From Pseudomonas tritici (GTDB taxonomy: Bacteria > Pseudomonadota > Gammaproteobacteria > Pseudomonadales > Pseudomonadaceae), in assembly GCF_014268275.3 (NCBI RefSeq), contig NZ_CP077084.1, positions 186,001-250,000 of the forward strand: a stretch of DNA of 64,000 bases. The letters are read 5' to 3'. How positions within the stretch are numbered: position 1 is the first letter of the stretch; every line of letters starts with the position of its first letter. Below, in pieces: positions 51,272 to 61,671 of this stretch. Both the position numbers and the translations under genes were made by a program. The notes beneath the pieces were generated by a model. That model saw only the letters and a program-made list of their open reading frames with translations, searched no databases and was not told the DNA's origin.

Positions 51272-53163
51272 GCGCTTTGCTCCAACTGACGGCCCGCGCC
51301 GCGTTTTTTCAAATGAATCATCAACAGCGAAATGGCTGCCGGGGTGACACCGGGAATACGTGACGCCTGCCCCAAGGTTTCTGGCCGAGTTATCCCCAGC
51401 TTGCTTTGAATTTCTTTCGACAGCCCGGAAATCCCGGTGTAGTCGATATCCACAGGCAGCTTGGTGTTTTCACTGGCACGCAGCCGAGCGATCTCGTCCT
51501 GCTGGCGGTCAATGTAACCGGCGTATTTGGTCTTGATTTCGACCTGCTCGGCAACCTGTGGGTCTTCTGCGCCGTGGCCGGTCACTTCGACCAAGCCAGC
51601 GTAGTCGATTTCCGGACGGGACAGCAGGTTCAGCAAGTTGTATTCGTGGGTCAGCGGCGTGCCGAATTTTTCGGCGATCGCGTCGCCCTGCTCGGTGCCC
51701 GGGCGAACCCAAGTGCTTTTCAGGCGCTGCTCTTCCAACGCAATGCTTTCGCGTTTTTTGCAGAAAGCTTCCCAGCGTGCGTCATCGACCAGGCCCAGCT
51801 CGCGGCCTTTTTCGGTCAGACGCAGGTCGGCGTTGTCTTCGCGCAGGATCAATCGGTATTCCGCCCGGGAAGTGAACATCCGGTACGGTTCCTGGGTACC
51901 CAGGGTAATCAGGTCGTCGACCAATACGCCGATATACGCTTCATCGCGGCGCGGGCACCAGCTGTCTTTGCCCTGCGCGCGCAATGCCGCGTTGGTCCCG
52001 GCCAGCAAACCTTGGGCGCCGGCTTCTTCGTAACCGGTGGTGCCGTTGATTTGCCCGGCGAAAAACAAACCGCCAATGACTTTGGTTTCCAGGCTGTACT
52101 TCAGGTCACGCGGGTCGAAGTAGTCGTACTCGATGGCGTAGCCCGGACGCACGATGTGCGCGTTTTCCATACCGCGAATCGATTGCACGATCTGGATCTG
52201 TACGTCGAACGGCAGTGAGGTGGAAATCCCGTTCGGGTACAGCTCGTGGGTGGTCAAGCCTTCGGGCTCGATGAAGACCTGGTGGCTTTCCTTGTCGGCA
52301 AAGCGGTGGATCTTGTCTTCAATCGACGGGCAATAACGTGGGCCGATGCCTTCGATCACCCCGGAATACATCGGCGAACGGTCGAGGTTCGCCGCGATGA
52401 TTTCGTGGGTGCGTGCATTGGTGTGGGTGATCCAGCAGCTGACCTGTTTGGGGTGCTGTTCTTTGGAGCCCATGAACGACATGACCGGGATCGGTGTATC
52501 GCCGGCTTGTTCGGTCATCACCGAGAAATCCACAGAACGCCCGTCGATACGCGGCGGGGTCCCGGTTTTCAAACGGCCGACGCGCAGCGGCAATTCACGC
52601 AGTCGTTTAGCCAGGGCGATCGAGGGGGGGTCACCCGCACGGCCGCCGGAATAGTTCTGCATACCGATGTGGATAAGTCCGCCGAGGAACGTACCGGTGG
52701 TCAACACCACGGATTCTGCGTGAAACCGCAGGCCCATCTGCGTGACAACACCGCGTACCTGGTCTTGCTCGACGATCAGGTCATCCGCTGCCTGCTGAAA
52801 TATCCACAGGTTCGGCTGGTTTTCCAGGGTTTCGCGTACCGCCGCCTTGTACAGGATGCGGTCGGCTTGAGCCCGGGTAGCCCGTACGGCCGGGCCTTTG
52901 CGGCTGTTGAGCACGCGAAATTGAATACCACCTTTGTCAGTCGCCATGGCCATCACGCCGCCAAGGGCGTCGATTTCCTTGACCAGATGGCTTTTGCCGA
53001 TCCCACCGATGGCGGGGTTGCAGCTCATGGCACCGAGGGTTTCCACGTTATGCGTCAACAACAGGGTTTTGACACCCATGCGTGCTGACGCCAGTGCTGC
53101 CTCGGTACCGGCATGACCGCCGCCGATGACGATCACTTCAAAACGGGAAGGGAAATCCACCAC
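51268..53163 (-). CDS. mnmG: tRNA uridine-34 modification enzyme MnmG
   Basis: FAD enzyme (GidA) that, with MnmE, makes cmnm5U34 in tRNAs; 631 residues. The FAD-binding [14 protein letters not shown] lies at the N-terminus, and conserved blocks [20 protein letters not shown] and [16 protein letters not shown] are present. Its partner mnmE lies 4.5 kb away, separated by an iron-uptake locus. Confidence 0.97.
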   Translation of the reverse strand: MVDFPSRFEVIVIGGGHAGTEAALASARMGVKTLLLTHNVETLGAMSCNPAIGGIGKSHLVKEIDALGGVMAMATDKGGIQFRVLNSRKGPAVRATRAQADRILYKAAVRETLENQPNLWIFQQAADDLIVEQDQVRGVVTQMGLRFHAESVVLTTGTFLGGLIHIGMQNYSGGRAGDPPSIALAKRLRELPLRVGRLKTGTPPRIDGRSVDFSVMTEQAGDTPIPVMSFMGSKEQHPKQVSCWITHTNARTHEIIAANLDRSPMYSGVIEGIGPRYCPSIEDKIHRFADKESHQVFIEPEGLTTHELYPNGISTSLPFDVQIQIVQSIRGMENAHIVRPGYAIEYDYFDPRDLKYSLETKVIGGLFFAGQINGTTGYEEAGAQGLLAGTNAALRAQGKDSWCPRRDEAYIGVLVDDLITLGTQEPYRMFTSRAEYRLILREDNADLRLTEKGRELGLVDDARWEAFCKKRESIALEEQRLKSTWVRPGTEQGDAIAEKFGTPLTHEYNLLNLLSRPEIDYAGLVEVTGHGAEDPQVAEQVEIKTKYAGYIDRQQDEIARLRASENTKLPVDIDYTGISGLSKEIQSKLGITRPETLGQASRIPGVTPAAISLLMIHLKKRGAGRQLEQSA

Positions 53164-53723
53164 GCACCTCGTGCCTGCTTATGTAGGTAATCAGGAATTG
53201 TCTGTTGAAAGAGATTGGAGCAATGCCGGCAAGTATAGGGACTTAGCCCTTGCTAAAGAACCCTTTGCACAAAATTTAACCAGCTGTGGATGAATCACAG
53301 ACAATAGAAATTAAAAGAGAGAAATTTATTAAATCTTTGTTTTTATGTTTATTTCTACTTATCACCTTTTCTGTGGATAGATCTCTACAAGCCCCTATTT
53401 ACAATGTGTACAGAGATTCAAAAGTCTGTGGTCATGTGCCAATGAGGCCCTTGGATAAGTGGTTTAAGCCTGTGGATTAAACAGGTGGTTATCCACAGGC
53501 AGGTTTTTACTCAGGTTTCAGGCCCTGTTATCAACTGGGCACAAGGGCGGTTATTCACAGGGTTTAATCCACAGAAATTGGTTCAACCGTGTGTATTTCG
53601 CCCACACGCAGGCCAACCAAATCCTCACATTCGTTGGTAAGCGCAGAAAGTAGAGATCTATTGTGGGAACACCGTAGGGCAGTTAATAATAGCGATTATC
53701 ATTAACCTAGTTCGTCATGCCCT
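53164..53723. other. AT-rich intergenic region with DnaA boxes and a Fur box
   Basis: This 560-bp region upstream of mnmG contains a perfect DnaA box TTATCCACA at 53489-53497 and near matches TGTGGATAG (53372), TGTGGATTA (53471), TTATTCACA (53551) and TAATCCACA (53565). An AT-rich run lies at about 53300-53370. It resembles the origin region near dnaA. A short frame inside (53286-53480) is low complexity and I do not call it. Confidence 0.7.
53685..53703. promoter_or_regulatory. Fur box before the sigma factor gene
   Basis: AATAATAGCGATTATCATT is a good match to the 19-bp Fur operator (GATAATGATAATCATTATC). It ends 20 bp before the sigma gene start, so iron-loaded Fur should repress the locus. 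Confidence 0.75.
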
Positions 53724-54230
53724 ATGCCCCCTTCTTCACACACGGTTGCAGTCCAGCATATCTATGAGCAGCACCATTCCTGGTTGCACGGGTGGCTCAA
53801 AGGGAAGTTGCATAACGCCTGCGATGCCGCCGATGTGGCGCACGATACGTTCGTGCGGATACTAGGCGGACGGCATGCGGCGCAGATCGTTGAACCGCGG
53901 GACTATCTGGCGACCATCGCCAAGGGCCTGGTGATTGATCGTTATCGCCGGCACGCCATCGAACAGGCCTACAGACAAACACTGGCTGAACGGCCTGAAG
54001 GCACCGCCATCAGTGAAGAAGACAAGGCCATCATCATTGAGACCCTGGTGGCTGTGGATAAAGCCCTGTCCGGACTCGGCGAGCGGGCGCGGCGGATTTT
54101 CATGATGTCGCAGATCGAAGGGCTGACTTATCAACAGATCGCCAATCAACTGCAGGTGTCACTGACCACAGTGAAGAAGCATATGATTCGGGCATTGACT
54201 GAGTGTTCGCTGATCATGGCCAGCCTGTAA
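53724..54230 (+). CDS. FecI-like ECF sigma factor
   Basis: A 168-residue ECF sigma factor with sigma-2 (AADVAHDTFVRILGG, EPRDYLATIAKGLVIDRYRR) and sigma-4 (GLTYQQIANQLQVSLTTVKKH) regions. The ATG lies 20 bp after a Fur box. The stop overlaps the next ATG (TAATG), which couples it to the FecR-like anti-sigma gene. It should activate the downstream receptor gene when the siderophore is sensed. Confidence 0.93.
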   Translation: MPPSSHTVAVQHIYEQHHSWLHGWLKGKLHNACDAADVAHDTFVRILGGRHAAQIVEPRDYLATIAKGLVIDRYRRHAIEQAYRQTLAERPEGTAISEEDKAIIIETLVAVDKALSGLGERARRIFMMSQIEGLTYQQIANQLQVSLTTVKKHMIRALTECSLIMASL

Positions 54231-55174
54231 TGGCGATTCCCGATCGCAAGACCTTCGAGTCCGCAGCCAGTTGGTATGTGCAATTTCAATCCCAACCGGC
54301 TACACCCGCAGAACGCCAGGCCTGGCAGCAATGGCTCAACGATGATCCGGCCCATCAGGCGGCATGGAACCAGATGGAGCAATTACAGCGCAGTCTTGGC
54401 GCTCTGCCCCAGGATTTAACCCGCCGTGCATTGTCGACCACGCAGCAACGTCGCCAGGTACTGAAGTGGATGCTGGTGTTAGGCGGTACCGGGTACTTGG
54501 GCTGGAATGTTCAGCAACACACGTCTCTGGGCAATGTATTGGCCGACTACCGGACTTCCGTGGGTGAACGCCGGCGTATCGAATTGGCCGATGGCACGCA
54601 ACTTGATCTCAACACCGGCACGGCGATTGACGTGGTATTCGACGGGCGTCAGCGTTTGATCCGCCTGCGCGAAGGTGAAGTACTTATCCACACGGGAAAA
54701 TTGGGCGGGCACACGCCCTTTTATGTCGAAACCCGCCAAGGGCGAGTCCAGGCATTGGGTACCCGATTTACCGTGCGCCAACTGTCGGACACCACACGTG
54801 TCGGCGTTCTGGAGGATCGCGTGAGCGTGTCGCCAGGTGACCAGCCCAACCACGCCCGCTTGCTCGGAGCAGGTGAAAGCGCTGACTTTGATCGCCAAAA
54901 CGTCGGGCCGAACATTGTGTATCGCGGTTCCCAGGCGGCCTGGGTCGATGGCCAGTTGATCGTATTGGATGCTCGACTCGGGGATGTACTCGACGAGCTC
55001 GCGCGTTATCGGCCGGGCGTATTGCAATGCGACGTGGCTTCGGCACGTCTGCGCGTTTCCGGTACGTTGCGCCTGGATTCAACGGATGCGGTACTGGCCA
55101 ATCTGCAAGCGACCTTGCCGATCAAAGTGAAGTATTTCACTCGCTATTGGGTTTCGGTGAAGCGAATCAGCTGA
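54230..55174 (+). CDS. FecR-like anti-sigma factor
   Basis: The start at 54230 (MAIPDRKTFESAASWYVQ) overlaps the sigma stop. The N-terminal cytoplasmic domain (ARQAWQQWLNDDPAHQAAWNQM type) binds sigma. A membrane span (VLKWMLVLGGTGYLGW) lies near residue 80. The periplasmic FecR domain (LADGTQLDLNTGTAIDVVF, YVETRQGRVQALGTRFTV) contacts the receptor. 314 residues. Confidence 0.93.
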   Translation: MAIPDRKTFESAASWYVQFQSQPATPAERQAWQQWLNDDPAHQAAWNQMEQLQRSLGALPQDLTRRALSTTQQRRQVLKWMLVLGGTGYLGWNVQQHTSLGNVLADYRTSVGERRRIELADGTQLDLNTGTAIDVVFDGRQRLIRLREGEVLIHTGKLGGHTPFYVETRQGRVQALGTRFTVRQLSDTTRVGVLEDRVSVSPGDQPNHARLLGAGESADFDRQNVGPNIVYRGSQAAWVDGQLIVLDARLGDVLDELARYRPGVLQCDVASARLRVSGTLRLDSTDAVLANLQATLPIKVKYFTRYWVSVKRIS

Positions 55175-55265
55175 CTGGAAAAATTATCCATAAGGGGGTT
55201 ACCTTTTTTTTGCCTGGTGCGGCCCTACAGGTAATCACGACGCAACCTTCAGGGCTAACCCACCT

Positions 55266-57704
55266 ATGCGCCTCCCTACCAAGTTTCGCCAGCGGCTTTC
55301 CTACCACGGTTTGACCGGCAGCCTACTGCTCAGTACTGCAGCCACGGCCGCTGTTTTGCTATCAACCAGCGCCATGGCCGCCAGCACGGTGCAACACTAC
55401 GCCATTGCTGCAGGCCCGCTGGATAATGCCTTGAGCCAATTTGCTGCCAGGGCGAATGTGATTCTGTCTTTTTCGCCCCAGCAAACCACGCGTTTGAACA
55501 CGCCAGGGTTGGAAGGTGACTATTCGGTGGATCAAGGCTTTGCGCTACTGCTGCAAAACTCGGGATTGCAGGCGGTCGTCCAGGCGCCCGGCAGTTATGT
55601 CCTGCAGGCCATGCCTGCTGGCGAACTCACACTGGCGCCCACCACGGTAAGCACTTATCAACAGGCTGGTTTCAATCAGGAGATCGCCGGTGACGTGGGC
55701 TACAAGGCGCAAAACAGTCGCATCGGCACCAAGACCAGCACGCCTTTGTCAGAAACACCGCGTTCGGTTTCGGTTGTCACCGGCCAACGCATCAAGGACC
55801 AGAAGTCGCAGACGCTGACTGAAGTATTGGGCTATGTGCCTGGCATCTTCGCCCCGCCTTTTGCGGCCGGCGATGGCTTGGCCGGTGACCTGTTCTTCAT
55901 CCGCGGTTTCAACGCCACGGATTACGGCTACGGCCTACTGCGAGACGGCCTACGCGTACAAGGCAATCGGTACGACACAACGAGCGAGCCTTACGGTCTA
56001 GAGCGAGTCGAAGTATTCCGCGGCCCTTCTTCCCTGCTCTACGGTGAAAACGCACCAGGTGGGTTGGTGAACCTGGTCAGCAAACACCCGACCGCCACAC
56101 CGCAAGGTGAGGTGCAACTGGGTTACGGCTCAAACAACCGACGCCAAGTGGGTGTGGATATCTCCGGCCCGCTCAATGACAGCGACAACATTCTTGGGCG
56201 AGTGGTGATGCTTGGCCGCAAGTCCGATACACAGACCGATCACGTCCCAGACGATCGACTCTACATTGCGCCTTCCCTGACCCTGAATTTTGACGACTAC
56301 AACACCCTCACCCTGTTGGCCAATTACCAGAAGGACCACACCAACCTCGAACTTGGCCTACCAGCCGCAGGTACCTTGCTTACAAACCCCAATGGCAAGC
56401 TGTCCAAGCACACCATGCTCGGTAACCCGGATTGGAACACCTTTGAACGCGAATCCTGGAGCACCGGCTACGAATTCAGCCACAGCTTCAACGACGATTG
56501 GCAGTTCCGCCAGAACTCGCGCTATATGCAGTCGCGCATTAACCGTCATGAAACCTGGCCTGGCGCGTTGAATAACCGTGGCTTTGGCACTCAGCTGAAC
56601 ATGACTGCCTACGACCGCTACAACAAGTCGATGGTCTACTCCCTGGATAACCAACTGGAAGGCAAATTCCAGGTCGGCGGGCTGGAAAATACCGTGCTGT
56701 TCGGCGCGAGCTATGACCGTACCTCGTTCAACCAGGATTGGGACGCAGGCTCTGCCGGCACCATCAATGTGTATAACCCTGTGTACTTGCGAGATCCTTT
56801 GACGCCGGTGGCTGTGCAAAACACCTTGCTCGAACAACAGATGAAAGGGGTTTATGCACAGATCCAGAGCAAGTATGACCACTGGTTGTTCTTGCTTGGC
56901 GGTCGCCAGGATTGGGTCGACAGCGATTATCGCGACAAGGTGAACAAGGCCAGCAACACAGGCTCCGAAGACCGCAAGTTCACCTACCAGGGTGGGGTGA
57001 TGTACCAGTTCGACAATGGGCTTACGCCCTATGTCAGCTACTCCACTGCGTTCGTCCCGGTGCAGCAGATTTCCAACGCGGGTTCACCGTTGAAACCGAT
57101 CACCAGCAGCCAATACGAAGTGGGCGTGAAATACGAGCCGATCGGATGGGATACGGCGATGACGGTTTCGGTGTATGACTTGCGCAAGCAGGACGACACT
57201 TACCTCGATGCCACCACCAACAGCTATCGTCAAGTCGGCGAAAGCCGGGCCAAGGGCGTGGAAGTTGAAGTGAACAGCGCCATCACGCCTAACCTGAATG
57301 TGACTGCTGCCTACACCTACACTGACGCGCGGATTACCAAGGATTCGGCCACCTCTCTGGTTGAGGGGCACCAGATGACCGGCGTGCCGCGTAACCAAGC
57401 GTCGATTTGGGGCAAGTATCGATTCCTCGACAGTCAACTCAAAGGTCTGTCCCTGGGGGGTGGTGTGCGCTACTTCGACAGTACGTTTTCCTACACGGCA
57501 CCCAGCCTTTACGGAAAACTGGATGCCGGCAGCGTGACGCTGGTAGACGCTGCAGTTGGCTATCAAATCGACAAAAACTGGTCAGTCGATTTAAACGCCA
57601 AGAACCTGTTCGACAAGGAATATGTATCTGGTTGCAACGATGCAGGGCGTTGCTATTGGGGTGACAGCCGTACCTTGCTCGGTACGGTGTCTTACAACTG
57701 GTAA
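55266..57704 (+). CDS. TonB-dependent ferrisiderophore receptor
   Basis: An 812-residue outer-membrane receptor. A signal peptide (cleavage likely after SAMAAS region, about residue 38) is followed by an STN signalling domain (about 45-115), a plug (SETPRSVSVVTGQRIKD) and a beta barrel ending GTVSYNW with the terminal aromatic. The STN domain and the sigma/FecR neighbours show it triggers its own transcription. It resembles FpvA/FoxA-type receptors; the ligand cannot be read from sequence. Confidence 0.92.
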   Translation: MRLPTKFRQRLSYHGLTGSLLLSTAATAAVLLSTSAMAASTVQHYAIAAGPLDNALSQFAARANVILSFSPQQTTRLNTPGLEGDYSVDQGFALLLQNSGLQAVVQAPGSYVLQAMPAGELTLAPTTVSTYQQAGFNQEIAGDVGYKAQNSRIGTKTSTPLSETPRSVSVVTGQRIKDQKSQTLTEVLGYVPGIFAPPFAAGDGLAGDLFFIRGFNATDYGYGLLRDGLRVQGNRYDTTSEPYGLERVEVFRGPSSLLYGENAPGGLVNLVSKHPTATPQGEVQLGYGSNNRRQVGVDISGPLNDSDNILGRVVMLGRKSDTQTDHVPDDRLYIAPSLTLNFDDYNTLTLLANYQKDHTNLELGLPAAGTLLTNPNGKLSKHTMLGNPDWNTFERESWSTGYEFSHSFNDDWQFRQNSRYMQSRINRHETWPGALNNRGFGTQLNMTAYDRYNKSMVYSLDNQLEGKFQVGGLENTVLFGASYDRTSFNQDWDAGSAGTINVYNPVYLRDPLTPVAVQNTLLEQQMKGVYAQIQSKYDHWLFLLGGRQDWVDSDYRDKVNKASNTGSEDRKFTYQGGVMYQFDNGLTPYVSYSTAFVPVQQISNAGSPLKPITSSQYEVGVKYEPIGWDTAMTVSVYDLRKQDDTYLDATTNSYRQVGESRAKGVEVEVNSAITPNLNVTAAYTYTDARITKDSATSLVEGHQMTGVPRNQASIWGKYRFLDSQLKGLSLGGGVRYFDSTFSYTAPSLYGKLDAGSVTLVDAAVGYQIDKNWSVDLNAKNLFDKEYVSGCNDAGRCYWGDSRTLLGTVSYNW

Positions 57705-57721
57705 GGTTGTGGATAACTCGG

Positions 57722-59092
57722 TTATTTACCAATGCAGAAGCTGGAGAAGATCCGGCCCAACAAATCATCGGAGCTGAATGCGCCGGTGATTTCCCCCAGC
57801 AGCTGCTGCGCCTGACGTAAATCCTCAGCCAGCAGCTCCCCTGCGCCCGCCAAGGTTAATTGTGCCTTACCGTGCTCCAAGGCTGCGCTCGCGTGGCGCA
57901 ACGCCTCCAGGTGCCTGCGGCGCGCACTGAAGCTGCTTTCCGAGGTCTGCTCGTAGCCCATGCAGGCCTTGAGGTGATCACGCAGCAATTCCAAGCCATC
58001 ACCTGCTGACTTTGCGCTGAGGCTGATAGTGACATGGCCATCCGCGCTGGTTTCCATCGCGATGGCTTCACCCGTCAAATCGGCTTTGTTGCGAATCAAC
58101 GTGACCTTGGCCGGGTCTGGACGTTGCTCGAGGAATTCCGGCCATAGGGCGAAAGGATCCACAGCCTCGGGCGCCGTCGCATCCACCACCAGCAACACCC
58201 GATCCGCTTCGCTGATGGCCTTAAGGGCGCGTTCCACGCCGATCTTTTCAACCTGGTCATCGGTATCGCGCAAACCCGCAGTGTCAACCACGTGCAGTGG
58301 CATGCCGTCGATGTGGATATGTTCGCGCAGGATATCCCGGGTCGTGCCGGCGATCTCAGTGACGATGGCTGCTTCACGTCCCGCCAGTGCGTTGAGCAGA
58401 CTGGATTTGCCCGCATTGGGCCGCCCAGCGATCACTACCGTCATTCCATCACGCAACAAGGCGCCCTGCCCGGCTTCGCGCAGCACTGTGGATAACTCGT
58501 CGCGCACCTTGTCCAGCATCGCCAATACGTGGCCATCGGCAAGAAAGTCAATTTCTTCCTCGGGAAAATCAATCGCCGCCTCGACGTAGATACGCAGGCT
58601 GATCAATTGTTCGGTCAAGTTATGCACACGCAAGGAGAACGCCCCCTGCAGCGAGCGCAACGCATTGCGCGCCGCTTGTGCAGAACTGGCTTCGATCAAG
58701 TCAGCGATCGCTTCGGCCTGAGCCAGGTCGAGCTTGTCGTTCAAAAACGCGCGTTCGCTGAATTCTCCTGGGCGGGCCAAGCGGCAGCCCAATTGCAGGC
58801 AGCGCTGCAACAACATATCCAGCACAACGGGGCCGCCATGGCCCTGCAATTCGAGGACGTCTTCGCCGGTGAAGGAATTTGGGCCCGGGAAATAAATTGC
58901 CAGGCCTTCGTCCAATACGCTTTCGTCAGCGTCCAGGAACGGGCCGTAATGCGCATAGCGCGGTTTCAACTCACGACCACTGATGGCCTTCGCTGCCAAG
59001 CCCGCGAGCGGCCCGGAAATTCGAACGATACCGACACCGCCGCGACCTTGAGCGGTAGCGACAGCAGCGATGGTTTCACGACGAGCGCTCAT
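57722..59092 (-). CDS. mnmE: tRNA modification GTPase MnmE
   Basis: Start at 59092 ([15 protein letters not shown]). 456 residues with the tetrahydrofolate-binding N-terminus, the G domain (GRPNAGKSS near 222, [12 protein letters not shown]) and the C-terminal FCIGK cysteine motif. It partners MnmG. The gene converges with the receptor gene, whose stop is 18 bp away. Confidence 0.97.
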   Translation of the reverse strand: MSARRETIAAVATAQGRGGVGIVRISGPLAGLAAKAISGRELKPRYAHYGPFLDADESVLDEGLAIYFPGPNSFTGEDVLELQGHGGPVVLDMLLQRCLQLGCRLARPGEFSERAFLNDKLDLAQAEAIADLIEASSAQAARNALRSLQGAFSLRVHNLTEQLISLRIYVEAAIDFPEEEIDFLADGHVLAMLDKVRDELSTVLREAGQGALLRDGMTVVIAGRPNAGKSSLLNALAGREAAIVTEIAGTTRDILREHIHIDGMPLHVVDTAGLRDTDDQVEKIGVERALKAISEADRVLLVVDATAPEAVDPFALWPEFLEQRPDPAKVTLIRNKADLTGEAIAMETSADGHVTISLSAKSAGDGLELLRDHLKACMGYEQTSESSFSARRRHLEALRHASAALEHGKAQLTLAGAGELLAEDLRQAQQLLGEITGAFSSDDLLGRIFSSFCIGK

Positions 59093-59123
59093 CAGCAGGT
59101 TCCAGAACAAAAGTGACGGAAAG

Positions 59124-59148
59124 CAAAACGCCCCACTAGGGGGCGTCT
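59124..59148 (-). terminator. Terminator after yidC
   Basis: On the minus strand GACGCCCCC-TA-GTGGGGCG is followed by TTTTGC. It lies just beyond the yidC stop and before mnmE, so it ends the rpmH-rnpA-yidD-yidC transcript. Confidence 0.75.
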
Positions 59149-59171
59149 TGAGTGGTTATCCACAGAGTAAA

Positions 59172-60875
59172 TTACGCCTCGGCTTTTTTGGTAGCCGCTT
59201 CGATTTTACGTGTGATGTACCACTGTTGAGAGATCGACAACACGTTGTTGACCACCCAATACAGCACCAGACCAGCTGGGAACCACAGGAAGAAGAAGGT
59301 GAAGATGATTGGCATCATTTTCATTACCTTGGCCTGCATCGGGTCCGGCGGAGTCGGGTTCAGACGCTGCTGGATAAACATGGTTGCGCCCATGATGATC
59401 GGCAGGATAAAGAACGGGTCTTTGATCGACAGGTCAGTTATCCACAGCATGAACGGTGCCTGGCGCATTTCCACGCTTTCCAGGAGTACCCAGTACAGCG
59501 ACAGGAATACCGGCATCTGTACCAGAATCGGCAAGCATCCACCCAGCGGGTTGATCTTCTCTTTCTTGTACAGCTCCATCATGGCCTGCGACATTTTCTG
59601 CCGGTCATCGCCATGTTGCTCTTTCAGTGCCGCCAGTTTCGGCGCCACGGCACGCATGCGCGCCATCGACTTGTAGCTGGCTGCCGACAGAGGGAAGAAG
59701 ATCCCTTTGATCAGCATGGTCAGGAAGATAATCGACCAGCCCCAGTTACCGACAATGCTGTGGATATGTTGCAGCAGCCAGAAAATCGGCTGGGCAATGA
59801 ACCACAGGAAGCCGTAATCCACAGTCAGTTCGAGACCTGGGGACAACTCTTTCAGTACAGCCTGGCTTTTCGGACCGGCGTACAGGGTGGCGCTGGTTTC
59901 TGCCTTGGCACCTGGAGCAACGGTCAATGCCGGGCCAGTGTAGCCAATGATGTAATTGCCTTTGGTGTCCTTGCGAGCCGCAACCACGTTGTTCTGGCCA
60001 GGCTGAGGAATCCACGCCGTCACGAAGTAGTGTTGCAACCAGGCAACCCAGCCGCCGTTCACGTTATAGGTGATCGGTGCCTTTTGTTTGTCTTCGTTGA
60101 CCTTGTCGATATCTTTCATCGACACTTTTTTGTAAGGCTCCGAACTTGTCCACAGGGCTGCGCCCAGGTACGTCGCGGTGCCAGTGGCGGTGCTGGACGA
60201 CGGATCGGAGCTGGCATCACGCTTGAGCTGCGCAAACATAGCGCCGGTCCAAGGCTGAGCGCTCTGGTTGTCGATCAAGTAGGTGACAACAACGTCGTAC
60301 AGGCCACGTTTGAGGGTGAACCGCTTGATGTAGTTGACGCCGTCCTTGCTGAACTTCAAGTCAACAACCAATTGGTCCTGGCCGTCGGCCAGTTGGTAAC
60401 TCTTCTTCTCCGAAGAGAAAACCGGACGACCGGTAGCGCTTGCATCGGGACCGTTGGTGCCGATCAGGCCACTTTGAGCCAGGTAAACACGCTCGCCACC
60501 GTTATCGAACAGCTGGAATGGAATTTCCGGATGATCCTGACGGCGCGGATACAGCGGAAGCGTCAGCTTGGCAACATCGCCACCTTGCGGGTCGATAGCC
60601 AGGTCCAATACATCCGTCTTGATCTGGATGAGGTCCGTGCTGGCGGCAACTGGAACTTCGGCAGGTGCGTTTGTCTCGCCCGGTGCACGTGGAATGTCGT
60701 CACTGGCGGCAGTTTTGGTGCCACTCACTGTGTCGGGAAGCCCCGCAGGAACAGCATTGGCAGCAACATTCTGAGTCGGCAGGGCAGCTTGGCCGTAGTC
60801 CTGGTTCCACTTAAGAACCATGACGTAGGACACGATTGCCAGGGCGACGATCAGGATCGTGCGTTTAATATCCAT
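59172..60875 (-). CDS. yidC: Membrane protein insertase YidC
   Basis: The 567-residue insertase has an N-terminal membrane helix (ILIVALAIVSYVMVLKW), a large periplasmic beta domain and the conserved C-terminal membrane core (GWSIIFLTMLIKGIFFPLS, NPLGGCLPILVQMPVFLSLY). The periplasmic linker is rich in Ala/Pro/Thr, typical of pseudomonads. It follows yidD by 2 bp. Confidence 0.97.
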   Translation of the reverse strand: MDIKRTILIVALAIVSYVMVLKWNQDYGQAALPTQNVAANAVPAGLPDTVSGTKTAASDDIPRAPGETNAPAEVPVAASTDLIQIKTDVLDLAIDPQGGDVAKLTLPLYPRRQDHPEIPFQLFDNGGERVYLAQSGLIGTNGPDASATGRPVFSSEKKSYQLADGQDQLVVDLKFSKDGVNYIKRFTLKRGLYDVVVTYLIDNQSAQPWTGAMFAQLKRDASSDPSSSTATGTATYLGAALWTSSEPYKKVSMKDIDKVNEDKQKAPITYNVNGGWVAWLQHYFVTAWIPQPGQNNVVAARKDTKGNYIIGYTGPALTVAPGAKAETSATLYAGPKSQAVLKELSPGLELTVDYGFLWFIAQPIFWLLQHIHSIVGNWGWSIIFLTMLIKGIFFPLSAASYKSMARMRAVAPKLAALKEQHGDDRQKMSQAMMELYKKEKINPLGGCLPILVQMPVFLSLYWVLLESVEMRQAPFMLWITDLSIKDPFFILPIIMGATMFIQQRLNPTPPDPMQAKVMKMMPIIFTFFFLWFPAGLVLYWVVNNVLSISQQWYITRKIEAATKKAEA

Positions 60876-60877
60876 GA

Positions 60878-61123
60878 TTACTCGGCCATCGAAGAAGAAC
60901 GGGAGGTAGGGATAGATGGAACCGGGTCATAACCACCGGGATTCCACGGATGACAGCGACCTAAACGACGAAAGGTCAGCCAGCCACCGCGCAGAAGACC
61001 ATGATTTTCTATGGCCTCTAACGCGTAGCAGGAACAACTGGGGTAGAAACGACAGTGGCTGGCCATCAGAGGACTAATGGCATAGCGATAAAACTGGATC
61101 GGAACGATGGCCAGTTTACGCAT
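60878..61123 (-). CDS. yidD: Membrane protein insertion factor YidD
   Basis: An 81-residue protein with the [15 protein letters not shown] signature and [12 protein letters not shown] end. The start is ATG 61123; a TTG lies one codon upstream. The start overlaps the rnpA stop. It helps YidC-mediated insertion. Confidence 0.95.
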   Translation of the reverse strand: MRKLAIVPIQFYRYAISPLMASHCRFYPSCSCYALEAIENHGLLRGGWLTFRRLGRCHPWNPGGYDPVPSIPTSRSSSMAE

Positions 61124-61523
61124 CAAGGCTGTCTACCCCTACAGTTTCGGTGCTGACTGCTGGTGCTGGCTTGTGGGTACGCGCCAAACGTTTCCAGAGC
61201 TTGCCGAAATGCTGAATCAATTCGGGGTTTTCTACGTCCCCCAAGCCTTTGCGCGCGACGATAACAATATCCCAACCAACCAGAGTGTCCTGGTGGAGGC
61301 GAAACGATTCGCGCATCAGACGCTTGAGGCGATTGCGCTCAACGGAGAGCTTTACGCTCTTCTTGCCGATCACCAACCCGAGACGGGGGTGATCAAGATC
61401 GTTGTTACGCGCAAGGAGCAGGAGATTTTTCCCCGGAACCTTGCCGGTGGGGGAGTCAAAGACTGCCTTGAAATGCCGGGGGGTCAGCAAACGCTTTTCC
61501 CGACTGAAGTCCTGACTCACCAC
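61116..61523 (-). CDS. rnpA: RNase P protein component
   Basis: The start is one of two adjacent GTG codons (61523, 61520), giving (M)[12 protein letters not shown]. The frame extends upstream only by overlap with rpmH. The basic RNR core ([18 protein letters not shown]) lies near residue 60. About 135 residues. It overlaps yidD by eight bases. Confidence 0.94.
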   Translation of the reverse strand: MVSQDFSREKRLLTPRHFKAVFDSPTGKVPGKNLLLLARNNDLDHPRLGLVIGKKSVKLSVERNRLKRLMRESFRLHQDTLVGWDIVIVARKGLGDVENPELIQHFGKLWKRLARTHKPAPAVSTETVGVDSLDA

Positions 61524-61536
61524 CAGTACCGGATTA

Positions 61537-61671
61537 TCAAACTGCCAGACGCGCACGACCTTTGGCGCGACGACGCGACAGGACAGCACGGCCGTTCTTG
61601 GTAGCCATGCGAGCACGGAAGCCGTGAGTGCGGGCGCGTTTGATGGTGCTTGGTTGGAAAGTACGTTTCAT
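61537..61671 (-). CDS. rpmH: Ribosomal protein L34
   Basis: A 44-residue basic protein reading [18 protein letters not shown] and ending GRARLAV. It is too short for most gene tracks but unmistakable. It lies 13 bp before rnpA and is the first gene of the yidC operon. Confidence 0.97.
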   Translation of the reverse strand: MKRTFQPSTIKRARTHGFRARMATKNGRAVLSRRRAKGRARLAV

